Shown here: in pieces, positions 23,869 through 35,568 of the stretch
Position numbering within the stretch: position 1 is the stretch's first letter
Layout of the letters: each line of letters starts with the position of its first letter
Source: Diploptera punctata
Lineage: Eukaryota > Arthropoda > Insecta > Blattodea > Blaberidae
DNA length: 64,000 nucleotides
Direction of reading: 5' to 3'
Assembly (NCBI GenBank): GCA_030220185.1
Contig: JASPKZ010003845.1
Location: forward strand, 1-64,000
Made by a program: the position numbers and the translations under genes
Notes under the pieces: model-generated
The model's input: the letters and a program-made list of their open reading frames with translations, nothing else
Database searches by the model: none
Told to the model about the DNA's origin: nothing

Positions 23869-26785
23869 TTATTTATTTTTTATTATTTTTTTTTATTTTA
23901 TTTATTTAGCCTGGTGGAGTTAAGGCCATGTGGCCTTCTCTTCCACTCACCAGAACAAGCATATGTTACATATGAATACAAAAAAAAAATACAATAATAG
24001 TCATATAAAACAGGACAAACATATGTTACACATGAATACAAAAAAATTACAATAGTAGTCATATTAGACAGGACAAACATGTTACATATGAATACAAAAA
24101 AAAGTTACAATAATAGTTATTGAACAATTCATTATCTGTCATATTGAATAATAATGAAATTAATGTCTAATAATAGAATGAAACTAAATACAATTAAAAT
24201 TAAATTAATGATACAATGAATAAAAAAGGAAAAAACAGCTCGAATCTACTATGCATAAAAAGAAGAGAAAAAAAACACTACAATGAATTAATCTACGCTT
24301 TTTATACAAGGCATTAGGTAAATATATTAACCAATCCTAAGTCTATTTTTATTAAATAATGCAAAAAACGCATTATTAATTCTTAAAAAGTAGTGTTAGT
24401 GAGTTGTTTCTGTTAGTGATTTTATTTTCAATTTATTTCTGAAAGATGGTAAAAGTTTGGCAGTCTCTGACATAGGGTGGAAGTGAATTCCATGTTCTAG
24501 CAAGAGAAACTGTAAAAGATTTCAAATAATAGGTAGTATGATGAGGAGGGATATAAAGGACACTGTGCTCAAGGGATCGGGTATCTAAGTTATGTGTGTC
24601 AGAGAGTTTAGTGAAGCGGTGTGATAAATAATAAGGTAAAGATGTGTGTGTAATATGTTATAGAGTAGGCATAGGGAATGGATGGTTCTACGATCTTGAA
24701 GACGAAGCCATGACAATTGTTCCAGGGATGGTGTAACGTGATCAAATCTACGTATACCACAAATAAAACGTATGCAAGAATTGTGAACACGTGGAAGTCT
24801 TTGGGTAAGAACAGTATTTAGGTCAGTAAAAAGAGTATCACAATAATCAAATGGGGCATTGCGAGTGTTTCTACTAGTATTTTTCTTAGAGAAAACGGTA
24901 AACAATTCTTATACGATTTAATGAGTGTATTATTGAGAAGATAGTTTTGCAAATGTTATTTATTTGTTTATTCCAAATTAATGTTTATCCATAAACACTC
25001 CTAGATTTTTTATGTCTCACTATAAAGGGATCTGAACCCCATTAAGTGACACATGTAATACTGCATTTGTGTTAATTGAGGATAATAGTCTCTGATGGCC
25101 CATAATGATTGCTTGTGTCTTTCTAGGATTTAATTCAAGTCCATATTTCTCTGTCACGCCGTTAGCGAGTCAAGGTCCTCGTTAATTTTGGTTACCGCGT
25201 CATTTAAAGAATATTTGTCTAGTGAAGGTAGATCTGCATGTCGTCCGCAAATAAATGATGTTTGCAATGTTTTAGGGAGTCAGAAATGTCGTTTATATAG
25301 ATTGAAAAAAGCAATGGGCCGAGCACCGAGCCCTGTGGAACTCCAGCTTTACGGTAGGTCCAAGAGAGAGCGTAATGTAGAATTTCCTACAACATATTGC
25401 TGGCGCTCACGAAGGCAGGAGTTGAACCATTGCGTGACACTGTCCGAAAGTGAGAGGTTTTTTAGTTTAAGCAACAATAAGTCCAAGTCTACCTGGTCAA
25501 ATGCTTTACTAAAGTCAAGTAGTGTAAGAATAGTAAGTTTTCGATTATCAGATGCTTCGCGTATGTCTTCACATATATTTAGTAGAGCAGTATTTGTATT
25601 GTGTCCTGTCCTAAAGCCTGATTGGTATGATCTAAAAGGTCGTGTTCAGTTAGGTAGTCAGTCAGTTGTTTGTGGACTAATCTTTCCAACGCTTTTGAAA
25701 GGGTAGGTAAATACTAATGGGTCGAAAAATCGTTAGGAGTTAAGGGAGTTTTTACTTTCGGGAGTGGGCGTACAATTGCTTGCTTCCATAATGTAGGATA
25801 TATAGAGGTTTGTAGTGAGGAGTTGAAAACATGAGTTATGGTAGGTAGTATAACGTCGATTATTTTGTTAAGTAGAGTGATATTTATACGGTCAGTACCT
25901 TCTGCTTTTGTTTTTATTCGTTTGAGAGCTTTCTTTATGTCATTTTCTGTAAGATATGAAAAATGGAAATGTTCTCTGTCTGGTGGATTTGTCCAATAGT
26001 AGTTCACTTGTTTGTATGTGTTTGTCTTTAGGAGTAAAGAATGTGCTTTGTAAAATGGTTATTAAGTGTGTTCAGAGAAACAGGTAGTTTTTCTACTGTG
26101 TGTCTTTCCTTCCTACACCCATTTTATTCAGATTTTCCAAATATCTGGTTTTATTGTTATTAGGTCAGTAAGGCCATATAGATGTATAAGTTTGGCGTTT
26201 CTGATAGTTTGTGTAGTCTTGTTTCGTAACCGTTTTTATAGTGATTAAGATTATATCAGTTTGTCGACTCTATATTTCCGATATGCTGCGTCTCTTTCAG
26301 TCATCAAGTACGAATGTTAGCAGACATCAGGGAGCAGGGTGTCGTTTCACTAGTTAGTTTTCGTGGAGCGTGTCTGTCATATAGTTGTAATATAAGGTAT
26401 TTAATGCCTCACTTTTTCGTCAACAGAATGCACGTCCATATAGATGCCAGGGTTGATTTTATAGCGTCTTCAAGTAGAGCTGCATTGTTTATATGTTTTA
26501 GTCTCTATATGTGATAGTCTTACGAGCTAGTTTGGGCACTGCAGTGAATATGCTAAGCGCATATAATATCATGTGCTGATATTCCGGGGAGCTGACAGTT
26601 GCCGCGTGGGTTAGTACTCTGTCGGATTATTGTTAGCAATTACGTCAAGTAAAGTCGCAGAATGATTGGTTGTGTGATGGTTGTAGGGTGTAAGGGAAGG
26701 ATAGTCATATCACAAACTTTGAACGCGGACATAAGCTGTTGTGTATGTCTGTTGTCAGTGTCTAGTATATTTATAGAAAGGCACC
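23869..26785 (-). mobile_element. CR1/Jockey-like LINE, reversed and 5'-truncated
   Basis: The 3' end, next to copy 2, shows the reversed signature GTTAAGGCCATGTGGCCTTC with (T)-rich tail DNA. The same 3' end recurs at 57318, 57806 and 62419. The coding region is broken but readable in order on the minus strand. An endonuclease C-terminal piece (LDTDNRHTQQLMSAFKVCD) lies at about 26650-26785. An RT N-terminal piece ending PLPKVKTPLTPNDF follows at 25714-26007. RT core with [10 protein letters not shown] and [10 protein letters not shown] lies around 25230-25340. A C-terminal piece with RFICGIRRFDHVTP is at 24585-24905. The element stops exactly where the GA-rich tract begins. Clade assignment is from motif style only. 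Confidence 0.8.
24585..26007 (-). pseudogene. Broken reverse transcriptase of the CR1/Jockey-like LINE
   Basis: RT synthesises cDNA on the nicked target in this class. Seen in order: an N-terminal fragment of 97 codons at 25714-26007 (palm entry, TDRINITLLNKII), the catalytic core in other frames near 25230-25340 with the FADD box, a NGLELN-x-RKTQAI segment near 25110-25150, and a 106-codon C-terminal fragment at 24585-24905. Frame changes and stops separate them, so it cannot make a full product. Confidence 0.7.
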
Positions 26786-27110
26786 CAGGACGAGGGATGG
26801 AAGAGGGGAAGGAAGATGAAGAGGGAGTAGAAGAAGAGAAGAACCTCGAGGGCCGGGGGGGAAGAGAAGGGACAAAGAAGAAAGAGCGGAGGGGGAGGAC
26901 AGGAGAGGAGAGAGGAGGGCAGGAAAAGGGAAAAAGAAGGCGGGGCGGAGAGGAGGCCAAGGGGAAGAGACAAAGACAGAGGCGACGAGGAGACGACGAA
27001 GTACGACGAACAAGGAGGAGGAGGAGGATCGAACGAGGAGGAGGAGCAGGGGGCGGCGGAGGGTGAGGAAGGAGGATGAGGAGGAGGAGGAGAACAGACA
27101 AAAAAGAGGA
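26786..27110. repeat. Purine-rich (GGA/GAG/GAA) tract
   Basis: The + strand is nearly all purine for about 300 bp, beginning exactly at the 5' truncation point of the LINE. Mirror-like purine runs could form H-DNA. Overlapping long ORFs here are low complexity. Confidence 0.85.
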
Positions 27111-27310
27111 GGAGGACCAGACACCAGGACGACGACGGACGACGACGACGACCACAACGAAGACCGACACGACGACCACCACGACGACGACCGACACCAC
27201 CACCACGAGACGACGACGACGACGGACGACGAGAACACCAGGACGACGACGACCACCACGGCGAGCACGACGACCACGACCACCAAGACGAAGACCGCGA
27301 CGACGACGAC
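27111..27310. repeat. (GAC/ACG)n CpG-dense triplet block
   Basis: GAC/ACG/ACC triplets are dense in CpG, unlike the CpG-poor surroundings. It links the GA tract to the ACT array without a break in triplet phase. Confidence 0.8.
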
Positions 27311-28798
27311 CACTACACCAAAACAACTACGACTAATACCTACATCAATACTACTACTCCAATACTACTACTGCACTAATACTACACTATACAACCACTA
27401 AAAAATTACTACTGACATACCATTACTTACCATTACCTACACAACTCATACTACTACTACCTTTACCACTATTACTACCACTACAACCACTACTACTAGT
27501 ACCTACATCACTAATACTACTACCACCACCACTACTACTACTACAACCACTACTACTAGTACCTACATCACTAATACTACCACCACCACTACTACAAATA
27601 CTACAACTATTACTACAACCAATACTACTACCACCACCACTACCACTACTAACACTACTACTTTCGACACTACTACTTCCATTACTACTACAACCACTAA
27701 CACCATCACTACAACTACTAATACCACTACTACCACAACTAACTCTACTATTATGACCACTACTACTGCCACTATTACAATCACCACTATTAACACCACA
27801 GCTAGTATTACCACCACCACCACCACCACCACCACTACTAACACTACTACTACTACTACTACCACCATTATCACTACTACCACTATTATTCCACCATCAC
27901 TACTACCACTAATACTACCATTAATACCACTAATACCACCACTACCACTACAATCACCATTACCACCACCCCTAATACTACTACTACTACTACTACTACC
28001 ACCAACTCGACTACTATTACCACTACTAATACTACATCTACTACCACCAACACAAACACCACTACAACTACCACCACCACTACTACCACCACCACCACTA
28101 CTACCACCACCACTACTACTACATCACTACCACCAGTACTACTACCCTAATTGCCACCTTTCCTGCTACCACCACCACCACCACCACCACCACAACTACT
28201 TCTACTACCACTACCACCTCTACTAACACGACTACACTACTACTATCACCACCATTACCACCACTACTACTACCACCGCCACTACTACTACCATTGCTAC
28301 TACCAACAGTACTATTATCACTACTACTACCACTTCTACCGTTAATACTACTACTAACTCTAATAATATAACCACCATACTACTAACTCTACTACCACCA
28401 CTACTATTACTGCTAGCCCCACTATTAATATTACTATTATTACTGGTATTACTACTATCACTACTATTACTATCACTACTACTATCGCCATTACTACTAC
28501 TACCACCACTACACGTACAACTACTGCTAGTATCACTCTTACAACCACTCCTACTACAACTACTACTTCTACCTTATACTACTAACACTAATATTACCAA
28601 AACTACTACTACTAACATAACTACTACCACTACTACCAATAACACTACTACTACCACCACCAATACTACTACTACCAACACCAATACTACTACTACTACT
28701 ACTACTACTATTACTACTACTATTACTACTACTACTACTACTACTACTGCTACTACTACCACCGCCAATACCACCGCCGCCGCCGCCGCTGCTGCCAC
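27311..28798. repeat. (ACT/ACC)n-derived array, block 4
   Basis: Imperfect ACT/ACC/ATT/AAT triplets end in a pure ACT run near 28685-28750 and a short GCC/GCT block. Confidence 0.9.
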
Positions 28799-28804
28799 CA
28801 TCGC

Positions 28805-28985
28805 CACCACATACTTACACACATACACACATGCATGCATGCACACACATGTATGCATATATATACATACATGCATACATACATAAATGCATACATGCAT
28901 ACATGCGTACATGCATACAAACACACGCTCAAACACCATACATACACACACTATCACGCACACACAAAAACACACGCACAAGCAG
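28805..28985. repeat. (CA)/(CATG)/(ATAC) microsatellite cluster
   Basis: Alternating purine-pyrimidine repeats (ACACATACACACATGCATGC type) form the right edge of the array. They have Z-DNA-forming potential. Confidence 0.85.
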
Positions 28986-29053
28986 ACTTTGCCCTTGTCT
29001 CTCATGCCAAACATAACGGCTAACTTCATTATTTGCTAACTGATATGCGGTTA

Positions 29054-29082
29054 CATCTACTACTACTACTACTACTACTGTA
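29054..29082. repeat. Short (CTA)n tract
   Basis: Nine CTA triplets are isolated from the main array by about 250 bp. Confidence 0.9.
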
Positions 29083-30190
29083 TAATAACATGAGGATCTA
29101 TTGTCCGTGGGTCGTGGCAAAACTGCTTAGAGGTCGTATACGGCAACTATACTCTCTCAAGTTTTATCCCCTTCTTTATCCATGCGGGAAATCTTTTTTC
29201 GTGAGATGGGTATCATACTTTTCCTGAAGTTGCGTTTTCTGATCTGCACTAGCATTTAAAAAAGCAAGGCAAATTTCACACTGGTCTTTTTTGGGTTAAA
29301 GAAAGCAATGTTATATTCAGTATTAAATATTGTATAGTACATCAAATAATTTGAGTATGGAATATTCTGCTCTTGGCATGAACTCTAATAGTCTCTGTAG
29401 AGCTCAGCTATTGTGTTAATGCTTTCTATATACTATTTTTTTGATCAGACCTGCAATAGCGACTTTCTATTCGTGGTATCTTGTTTATATGAATCCTTAT
29501 ACCATTTTTTACTGCTTCTGGTACAGTTGCGTGCTTATTATGCTTTCCTCTCATGTCTGGTTGTAATATCCCTTTAGCAACTCACTCTTGCGTTTCTAGA
29601 ACTGTTCGTATGATCTTTGAATTGATTCCCAATGTGGTCATGAAAAATACTTCGCAGACCCTTTTTTTTTTTTTTTCATCTCGTAGGTTCAAATAAAATG
29701 CTCTATTTAAAGAGCGAGAACTTTGGGCATTTTTGATATATATTACTCCACAACGTTAACTTTCAATGCGGAAAAACTCTGAACTAAAATAATGTGGTAA
29801 GGGTGAGTACGGGTTGGAGGTAGTAGACCCTTGTCTCAGGTTGTAGTGTCAGTGTTCATTATCCATCAGTGGTGTATAGTCAGTTGTTAGTGACAATGTA
29901 AAGTGCGAAAATTATACCCTATATTCACAGTATATACATATTTAAGTCTGCCAGACAGTAGTTTGAAATCAGTACTGATTTAATTTCTCTGTACGTCACA
30001 TAATCCAGAAACCCATAGGCATACAAACTCCGAAGATCTTTCATTAATTTCATCTCCTATTTCAAATAGGTCTACCACTATATTTTGCCACTGATTATAC
30101 CACTTGTCCAGTTATTCGCTTGTACCAACGGTGGAAGGAGACTTTTTCCCATCTTCACCACAAGCGCCATTGCTTCCCCTCTCCAGCTAA
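29083..30190. other. Unassigned DNA
   Basis: No gene is recognised. A T15 run at 29662-29676 may be the A-tail of a reversed retroposon that I could not identify. Confidence 0.4.
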
Positions 30191-30194
30191 AACG

Positions 30195-31058
30195 TTAACG
30201 CGATCGAATAATATATTTTGGTTTTACTGTCTCCATACAAGTTGATATGAAATCACGCCTTTGAAACTCGCCCATTTTCCAATATTCCATAAATATTTTT
30301 TGACGATCCACTTCCGTAAAGTTTCGAAAGAATTTAAGACGACATTTATTATTACAAGGAGGTAATATTTTCTTAGCCTCACGTACAACCAAGGAACACT
30401 TTGTTGTTTTATCTTCATATCTGACTGTTTTCAAAAATCTATACGACTGTCCACCATTTTTTAAGCCGTTTGGCACTATTCTTCTGCCAGTTTTCCTTGT
30501 TAAGTCTTCTTTTCTGACTTTTTCTATCTGCGAATGGTGCTTAACAACTCGAATCTTCTTGGCTTTATTGTCTGCAGAAATAGCAGAATCATTATCGGAA
30601 ACTGAAGATGATGATGATCCACTCGTAAAATTTGTATCTGATTGTGAGTCATCGGGATAAAAAAGTTCACTATCGCTTGCATGACTAAGATTTGATTCGC
30701 CATTGTTTACACTTCCCTCAGGAAATGCACTTTCATCAGGTGATGTTACAGCATGTGCTACAGTTCCCGTAAATGTAGTAGTTTGAATTAGAAAAAATAT
30801 ATATGAACATGTATAGGTCTACTCCATATAATTAAACAAAAAGTATTTTTGACACACAAACCTTGTTCAGGCATGCACTTTCGTAAGAATGCTATTGACA
30901 TTTGCAACATCTAGAGCATCTACGGAAGTATGACTATTAGGAGATATGAACTTACAGCTGGCAGTAAATTTGCCATTTTCCTCTGATGAAATAGCATCAT
31001 TATCACTTGGATACATCTCTGTGGCAAGTTTCACTATTAGAGGTGATCGGCTACTCAT
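30195..31058 (-). pseudogene. Gene-like fragment with Cys-rich module, decayed
   Basis: On the minus strand a Met-initiated 63-codon segment (31058-30867, acidic and Ser-rich) is followed after a possible short intron by a longer open stretch to 30195. A GT donor AACAAGGTTTGTG lies just past a TGA, and a possible acceptor ACTGTAG lies near 30760. The open stretch starts with an acidic Ser-rich segment (FTSGSSSSSVSDND), then a basic part, then a module with CNNKCRLKF and IFMEYWKMGEFQRRDFI. Cys-plus-YW modules like this are familiar from insect transposon-like proteins of unknown function. I cannot name the family. The TGA before the donor and the early end suggest a dead fragment. Codon-level conservation is untested. 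Confidence 0.4.
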
Positions 31059-31401
31059 TTTTCACATATAAAATGCATTGAAACATATAAATATATATAA
31101 AAAGTCCCAATTTGATTGTAACTACTATTTAATTTATTCAATTAAAATGAATTATCATTAAACAATAACTTCAGGTTAATTCAATATTTTTTGGACAATA
31201 CAGTCACATCTCGAAATAAAACCAGTCAAGGGGTATCATTAGAACATTTTTTTAAAGAATACTGTATCATCTCAGATTAAAACATTAAAACGATAAAATA
31301 ATTAAATACTTTATCCTTACCTTTTGAATAAAACTGTTCTAACCCAAAAATGTGACTGTAATTAAGAAAAGAAACGAACTCATAGTAAGGCACTTGTTTA
31401 A

Positions 31402-31700
31402 CCCATTCGTCTCAAAAGACGAGGTAGACTCGCCGGCTGTTAAATGACCTTCAACCCAGAAGACGAGGTACACTCGCTTAACTCTGCTATTATGTATTTT
31501 GCAATATTTTGTACATCCCTTGTAGAGTAATCTTTTATTAATATTTATGAGTAGTAGAGGAATGTACTTTGGCCTTCGCCCATACCGAGATCTCATATGT
31601 TGTTTGTTTTGAATGTCTGAAAATAGATAATATAATTTACGGTAATTTAAATCCGGTTTCTGGGGAAATGCATTGAGCATTTAAATCTGAAGCGAATGGG
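31402..31700. mobile_element. piggyBac-like MITE (299 bp)
   Basis: It is flanked by TTAA (31398-31401) and TTGA (31701-31704, one change). The ends are CCCATTCGTCTCA on the left and CCCATTCGCTTCA on the reversed right. Inside the left end GACGAGGTAGACTCG and GACGAGGTACACTCG form a subterminal direct repeat. A TTAA target with CCC termini is the piggyBac signature. It is non-autonomous with no transposase. Confidence 0.75.
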
Positions 31701-31981
31701 TTGAATGAGACGCTATTCCACAGAAAGTGCGATGTTTACACGGCAACAGTAGAGACACAACTGTGACTCTCTTGCTCAGAATAAAGTTGTCAACTTGTCA
31801 AAAACATATACCGTGACTTGCGTCATCTAGCAGGCGCAGTAAGAATTATAACTTGTAACTCTCTTCTACATAAAAATATAGACAAATTGAAGTAGTTTCA
31901 TAATGAAAACATAAAAATGAATTATTTTGAGTTGTGACAGTCTTCATCCAAACCGACGATGTGTTGATACATAGAAATAAT

Positions 31982-32480
31982 TATGCAATGGAAATGGACA
32001 GTTAATGATAAATGAGGAAAGTTTTGAAGAAATGGTTAAAATTAAATATCTAGGAGCAATCATTATAAACAAGTACGAGATGTATAGTGAAATTAAATAT
32101 AGACTCTATTCTGGAAATGGATGTCATTATGCATTACAGGGACTCTTGTTGTCCCAACGTCTCTAAATAAACTTTAAACCGAAAATAAATAATATATATG
32201 GTTGCGAAACATGGATCCTTACTTTAAGGGAGGAGAAGCGTTTACGAATATTTCAGAATGAAGCTCTGGACCGGAGAGAGAGAAAGACATAAGTGAATGG
32301 AGAAGACTTAAATAACAATGAGCTTCTTGATCTTTATGGAAAACCAGATATAATAAGAACAGATAAGTCTCGTAGATTGAGATGGGCAGGACATGTAGCA
32401 CGAATAGGGAATGAAAGAGTGGCATGGGAACTCTTGTAGAAAAACAGAGGGGAAGCGCCCAATAGGGTAGGCCAAGTGAG
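31982..32480 (+). mobile_element. RTE-A LINE C-terminal fragment
   Basis: The forward strand reads, with stops and shifts, the RTE-A C-terminus: KYLGAIIINKYEM, YGCETWILTLREEKRLRIF, and RRLRWAGHVARIGNE near 32370-32410. It is a dead 5'- and 3'-truncated copy. Confidence 0.75.
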
Positions 32481-33164
32481 TTACCATATTAGTAAATATT
32501 TTTATGTAGTTAGTAGTGCACATATTTATTTCTCAGTTGCGTTTAATTGTAGGCGTTATATCAATAAACTTAAGGATAGATTAGAGTGGGTAAGTTTCCT
32601 CTTGCATGCTTAATAGGGCTGTCTAAGCTGAATCCTGTATATTTGTTTGTAACATGTCTCATTGTTGCATGGAATGCTCTGCAGTGTTATGAACTTGCTA
32701 TTAAAATGAGCGGCGACTGATGGCAGAACCACCTGTGACGAGTAGCGTAATTAAATATAAACACAGCGTTATCATTTGTTTTTATTGCCATTCCATTTCT
32801 GCTGATAAGAACATCCAATATCACAGTTTTAACTGTTGATTGTATTTTCGCACTTCCTTACTTTATTATTTTATTATCATTTGCGATTATGATTAAATCT
32901 GTCGTGTTAAAGAAATTTCAACGCATCATTTGCATTGACGGCTTAGGGAAGTCAAGACGTACCGGGGTTTGAACCTGATTTCTCCTGTATTCATTCTCAA
33001 ACGCTACCTCCTAACCCAACGGTTTATTTGTAGGATACTATGTACTATTCTAGCATTCTGGTCTCGTCATAGTATCTTTGCTTTGTATGCGGAGGTCTTG
33101 ATTTCGATCCACTTCAGAATAGGTTTCGTGGGTAAGGATTTCTGGATTTTATTTCTCACTTATT
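32481..33164. other. Mostly unassigned, possible SINE scrap at its end
   Basis: No gene is seen. GGTCTTGATTTCGATCC near 33092 resembles a B box and could be a fragment of an unrelated SINE. Confidence 0.35.
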
Positions 33165-33551
33165 AGACGGTGGACTAGTGGTTATGCTCCTTGCCTCTGG
33201 TCCCGAGGGTCGCGGGTTCAAACCCGGCCGGGGTCGATGGTTTTTTTAGGATGGAAAATCCAAGGAGCAAGTCCTCCGGCAGGGACTTTAAGCCGTGGGT
33301 CCCGAGTCTGAATATTTTGAGGCTCGTAAAAAATCCTTAAGCCTGAATGAAAAGGCTTCAAAGCAAAATTTACCGAATGTTCCTTGTACTACCTTGGTTT
33401 CCTAGATGTCAGTATGAGGCGGAACGCTGACCACGGACCACTCAAAATGACATCTATACGAAAACAGGTATATCTAAATTAGTATGGTTAAAATTCTTCC
33501 CTGTAGGGGGATAGCTCCTAAAACTCTGTAAAGGGAAAACATGGGCTTACA
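33165..33551 (+). mobile_element. SINE-A, full-length reference copy
   Basis: The tRNA-derived head TGGACTAGTGGTTATGCTCC (A box) and GCGGGTTCAAACCC (B box) is followed by a GGATGGAAAATCCAAGGAGC body, ACTACCTTGGTTTCCTAGATG, and a tail at GGGCTTACA. The reversed copy at 60048-60437 matches over the whole length and ends in (GAA)n. About 387 bp. Confidence 0.85.
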
Positions 33552-33689
33552 ATACAATTAGATAAATGTCTGGGAACTATAAGGTTAAAATGGTTCTCGA
33601 ACATCATCTGGTCATCATATTCGTCATGTTTATTCTGAATATATGAGTGAATGGTGTGATTCGTCTTAAATGTTAGTGTTGTTTCGAAT

Positions 33690-33880
33690 GAGGCCATAGA
33701 TTGAGCTGATCACTCTCTCAAGGAGGTCCTCCATGTCCTTGTATAGTCAAAAAGTTTGTGTGTTATTCATAGTATAATTTAATCTCCCGACAGGTCGTGC
33801 CACTGTAAGGTCCGGGCGATGTAGGGCATGTACCATGTACCAATAATAAGAGGAGTTAAACTGCGATTGAGAAGCAGGAT
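33690..33880. repeat. Interspersed repeat shared with 51815-51990
   Basis: GGAGGTCCTCCATGTCCTTG, CTCCCGACAGGTCGTG and GGGCGATGTAGGGCATG correspond to GGAGGTAGTCCATGTCC, TCCCGACAGATAGTG and GGCATTGGGCACG at 51855-51950. The family is not identified. Confidence 0.55.
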
Positions 33881-34243
33881 AGAAGATACTAGTGGAACGA
33901 GTGGTTTGACACTTGTTCTAGAAGTCTGAGTCCTGAATTAACATCTGGTCACACCATGTACGATTCGTGGAGATCGAATCGTAACCAATGACAGCCCTTC
34001 CTCCCTTCGAGGTTTCTTCATTCTCCCACTTGTCCATATTAATAGGCTCTTATCCATTTTGGTTGAATTTAATTTAATTTGCCGTTGTGGTGCGACACGT
34101 CTGATCCGCTGGCATCCTTGTATATCATGGACCTTCAATGATAGGGGATTCTAGATGCATCTTTTTCTATAGTTATGTTATTTGACATTAACAAATTGCA
34201 GGCTACAGAAATGAAGTTTTGAGATCAGTTAAGAGTTGTACTA

Positions 34244-34550
34244 AAAAGGTAAAGGTAAAGTGATCCACTACAGGCCTCAGGAGGCCCTTAGGGTAGTAGG
34301 AGGTAAGGCTCCCAGTTTTCCGGACAATCGGCACTTGATGTCAGCCGGGTTGTCAGCCTTGCGTGACGGCCGCCTTTACCTCCAGACAAGCGTCTGGTAC
34401 TCATTTCCGTTAGAGGCTGAGTCGACCCCAGGGCCATAGTGCCGCCAGAAGGTTTGGGTCAGTTTAAAAATCCTGACCCCACCAGGACTCGAACCCTCGA
34501 CCTTCCGGCTTGTAGCGCAGTGCTTTAACCATTACGCAACGGCGTGCCCC
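34244..34550 (-). mobile_element. SINE-C (reverse) with target duplication
   Basis: The tRNA-derived head on the minus strand has A-box-like TTGCGTAATGGTTAAAGC and B box GGTTCGAGTCC; the 3' end is (CTTTAC)n-like. A 13-bp target duplication, AAGAGTTGTACTA at 34231-34243 and AAGGGTTGTACTA at 34551-34563, marks the integration. Confidence 0.85.
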
Positions 34551-34589
34551 AAGGGTTGTACTAGGTTAGATAAGTTAAAAAAAATTAGG

Positions 34590-35122
34590 ACTTACAAAAA
34601 TAATTGAATGTAATATCATTAGAGGAAAGGATTCGACTTTATAGAGATCAATGGATTGACGAACACCTAGAAAAAATGAGCTACAGTCGTATAGCAAAGC
34701 AAAGTATTCCCGCTACAGGCCTCAGGAGGCCTCTGGGGTAGTAGGAGGTTAAGGCTCCCACTTTTTCTAGACAATCGACACTTGATGTCAGCCGAGTTGT
34801 CAGCCCTGCGTGACGGCCGCCTTTACCCCCAGAACAAGCGTCTGGTACTCATTTCCGTTAGAGGCTGAGTCGAATCCAGGGCCATAGTGCCGCCAGAAGG
34901 TTTGGGTCAGTTGAAAAATTCTGACCCCCCACCGGGACTTGAACCCTCGACCTTCCGGCTTGTTGCGCAGTGCCTTTACCACTATGCTACGACGTACCCC
35001 GAGCTTATTATAAACGTGAAGGAAGGAGAGATTTGGGAAGACCATGGAAACGTTGGTTAGAGAATGTGTGAAGCCGGAACAGACTTAAGAGCCTAATCCC
35101 TGATTGAAGAAGAAGAAGAAGT
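34590..35122 (+). mobile_element. LINE C-terminal fragment with (GAA)n tail, split by SINE-C
   Basis: The forward frame reads RLYRDQWIDEHLEKMSYSR before the SINE. After it, one frame reads YKREGRRDLGRPWKRW, and the fragment ends in (GAA)n at about 35107-35121. The GRRDLGRPxKRW motif is typical of C-termini of RTE/Jockey-type LINEs. Confidence 0.6.
34694..35000 (-). mobile_element. SINE-C (reverse), second copy
   Basis: About 90% similar by eye to 34244-34550, in the same orientation, inserted in the LINE fragment. B-box strand: GGTTCAAGTCC. Confidence 0.85.
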
Positions 35123-35454
35123 TATATTAACCATTACCTAGAGACGGCTTATCTGGAAACATTAATTCTCATAAAAGAAGCTGTAACGCCGTACCGAGGG
35201 ACCTTCATGCGCTTTGGGATGTTTTTCGTTGAGTATTTTCGAAGGATTGGAGATCGATGTAGTATTTATCTCGGTGTGTTTGATTCCATACCTTTTCGAT
35301 CTAAACCGCTGCGCTGGTAAGAAATTCCCATGAAACTTTAGAATTGCAGATAGATCGCTCGTTTCCAAATAGTACAATTTTAGGCAGTGAGCAAAAAACA
35401 GTTTAATATTTATTTGATGTGTAATTTCCTTTTATCAATAGAATAATATCATAA

Positions 35455-35568
35455 GTAATGCCACGAGTGATTTCCAAATTATCGATAAATTCACGACTCA
35501 CGAAGTGAGGAGTGAATTTATCTAGAGAATTTGAAAATCAAGAGTGGCATTTGTTAGGACTATTTAAC
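35455..35568. repeat. 3' terminal hairpin of the Crypton
   Basis: Arms at about 35456-35497 and 35511-35552 pair AATGCCAC/GTGGCATT and GATAAATTCAC/GTGAATTTATC around a TCACGAAGTGA loop region, followed by GACTATTTAAC. The same hairpin occurs in copies V and X and in part in W. Confidence 0.8.

Noticed and set aside
26640..27401. Arg-, Glu- and Thr-rich frames over the GA and GAC blocks
   Set aside because: Low-complexity translation of simple repeats; one minus frame runs from LINE endonuclease remnant into the GA tract and is not a gene.
28574..29120. Cys/Val/Met-rich frames over the CA/CATG microsatellites
   Set aside because: Microsatellite translation, open on both strands.
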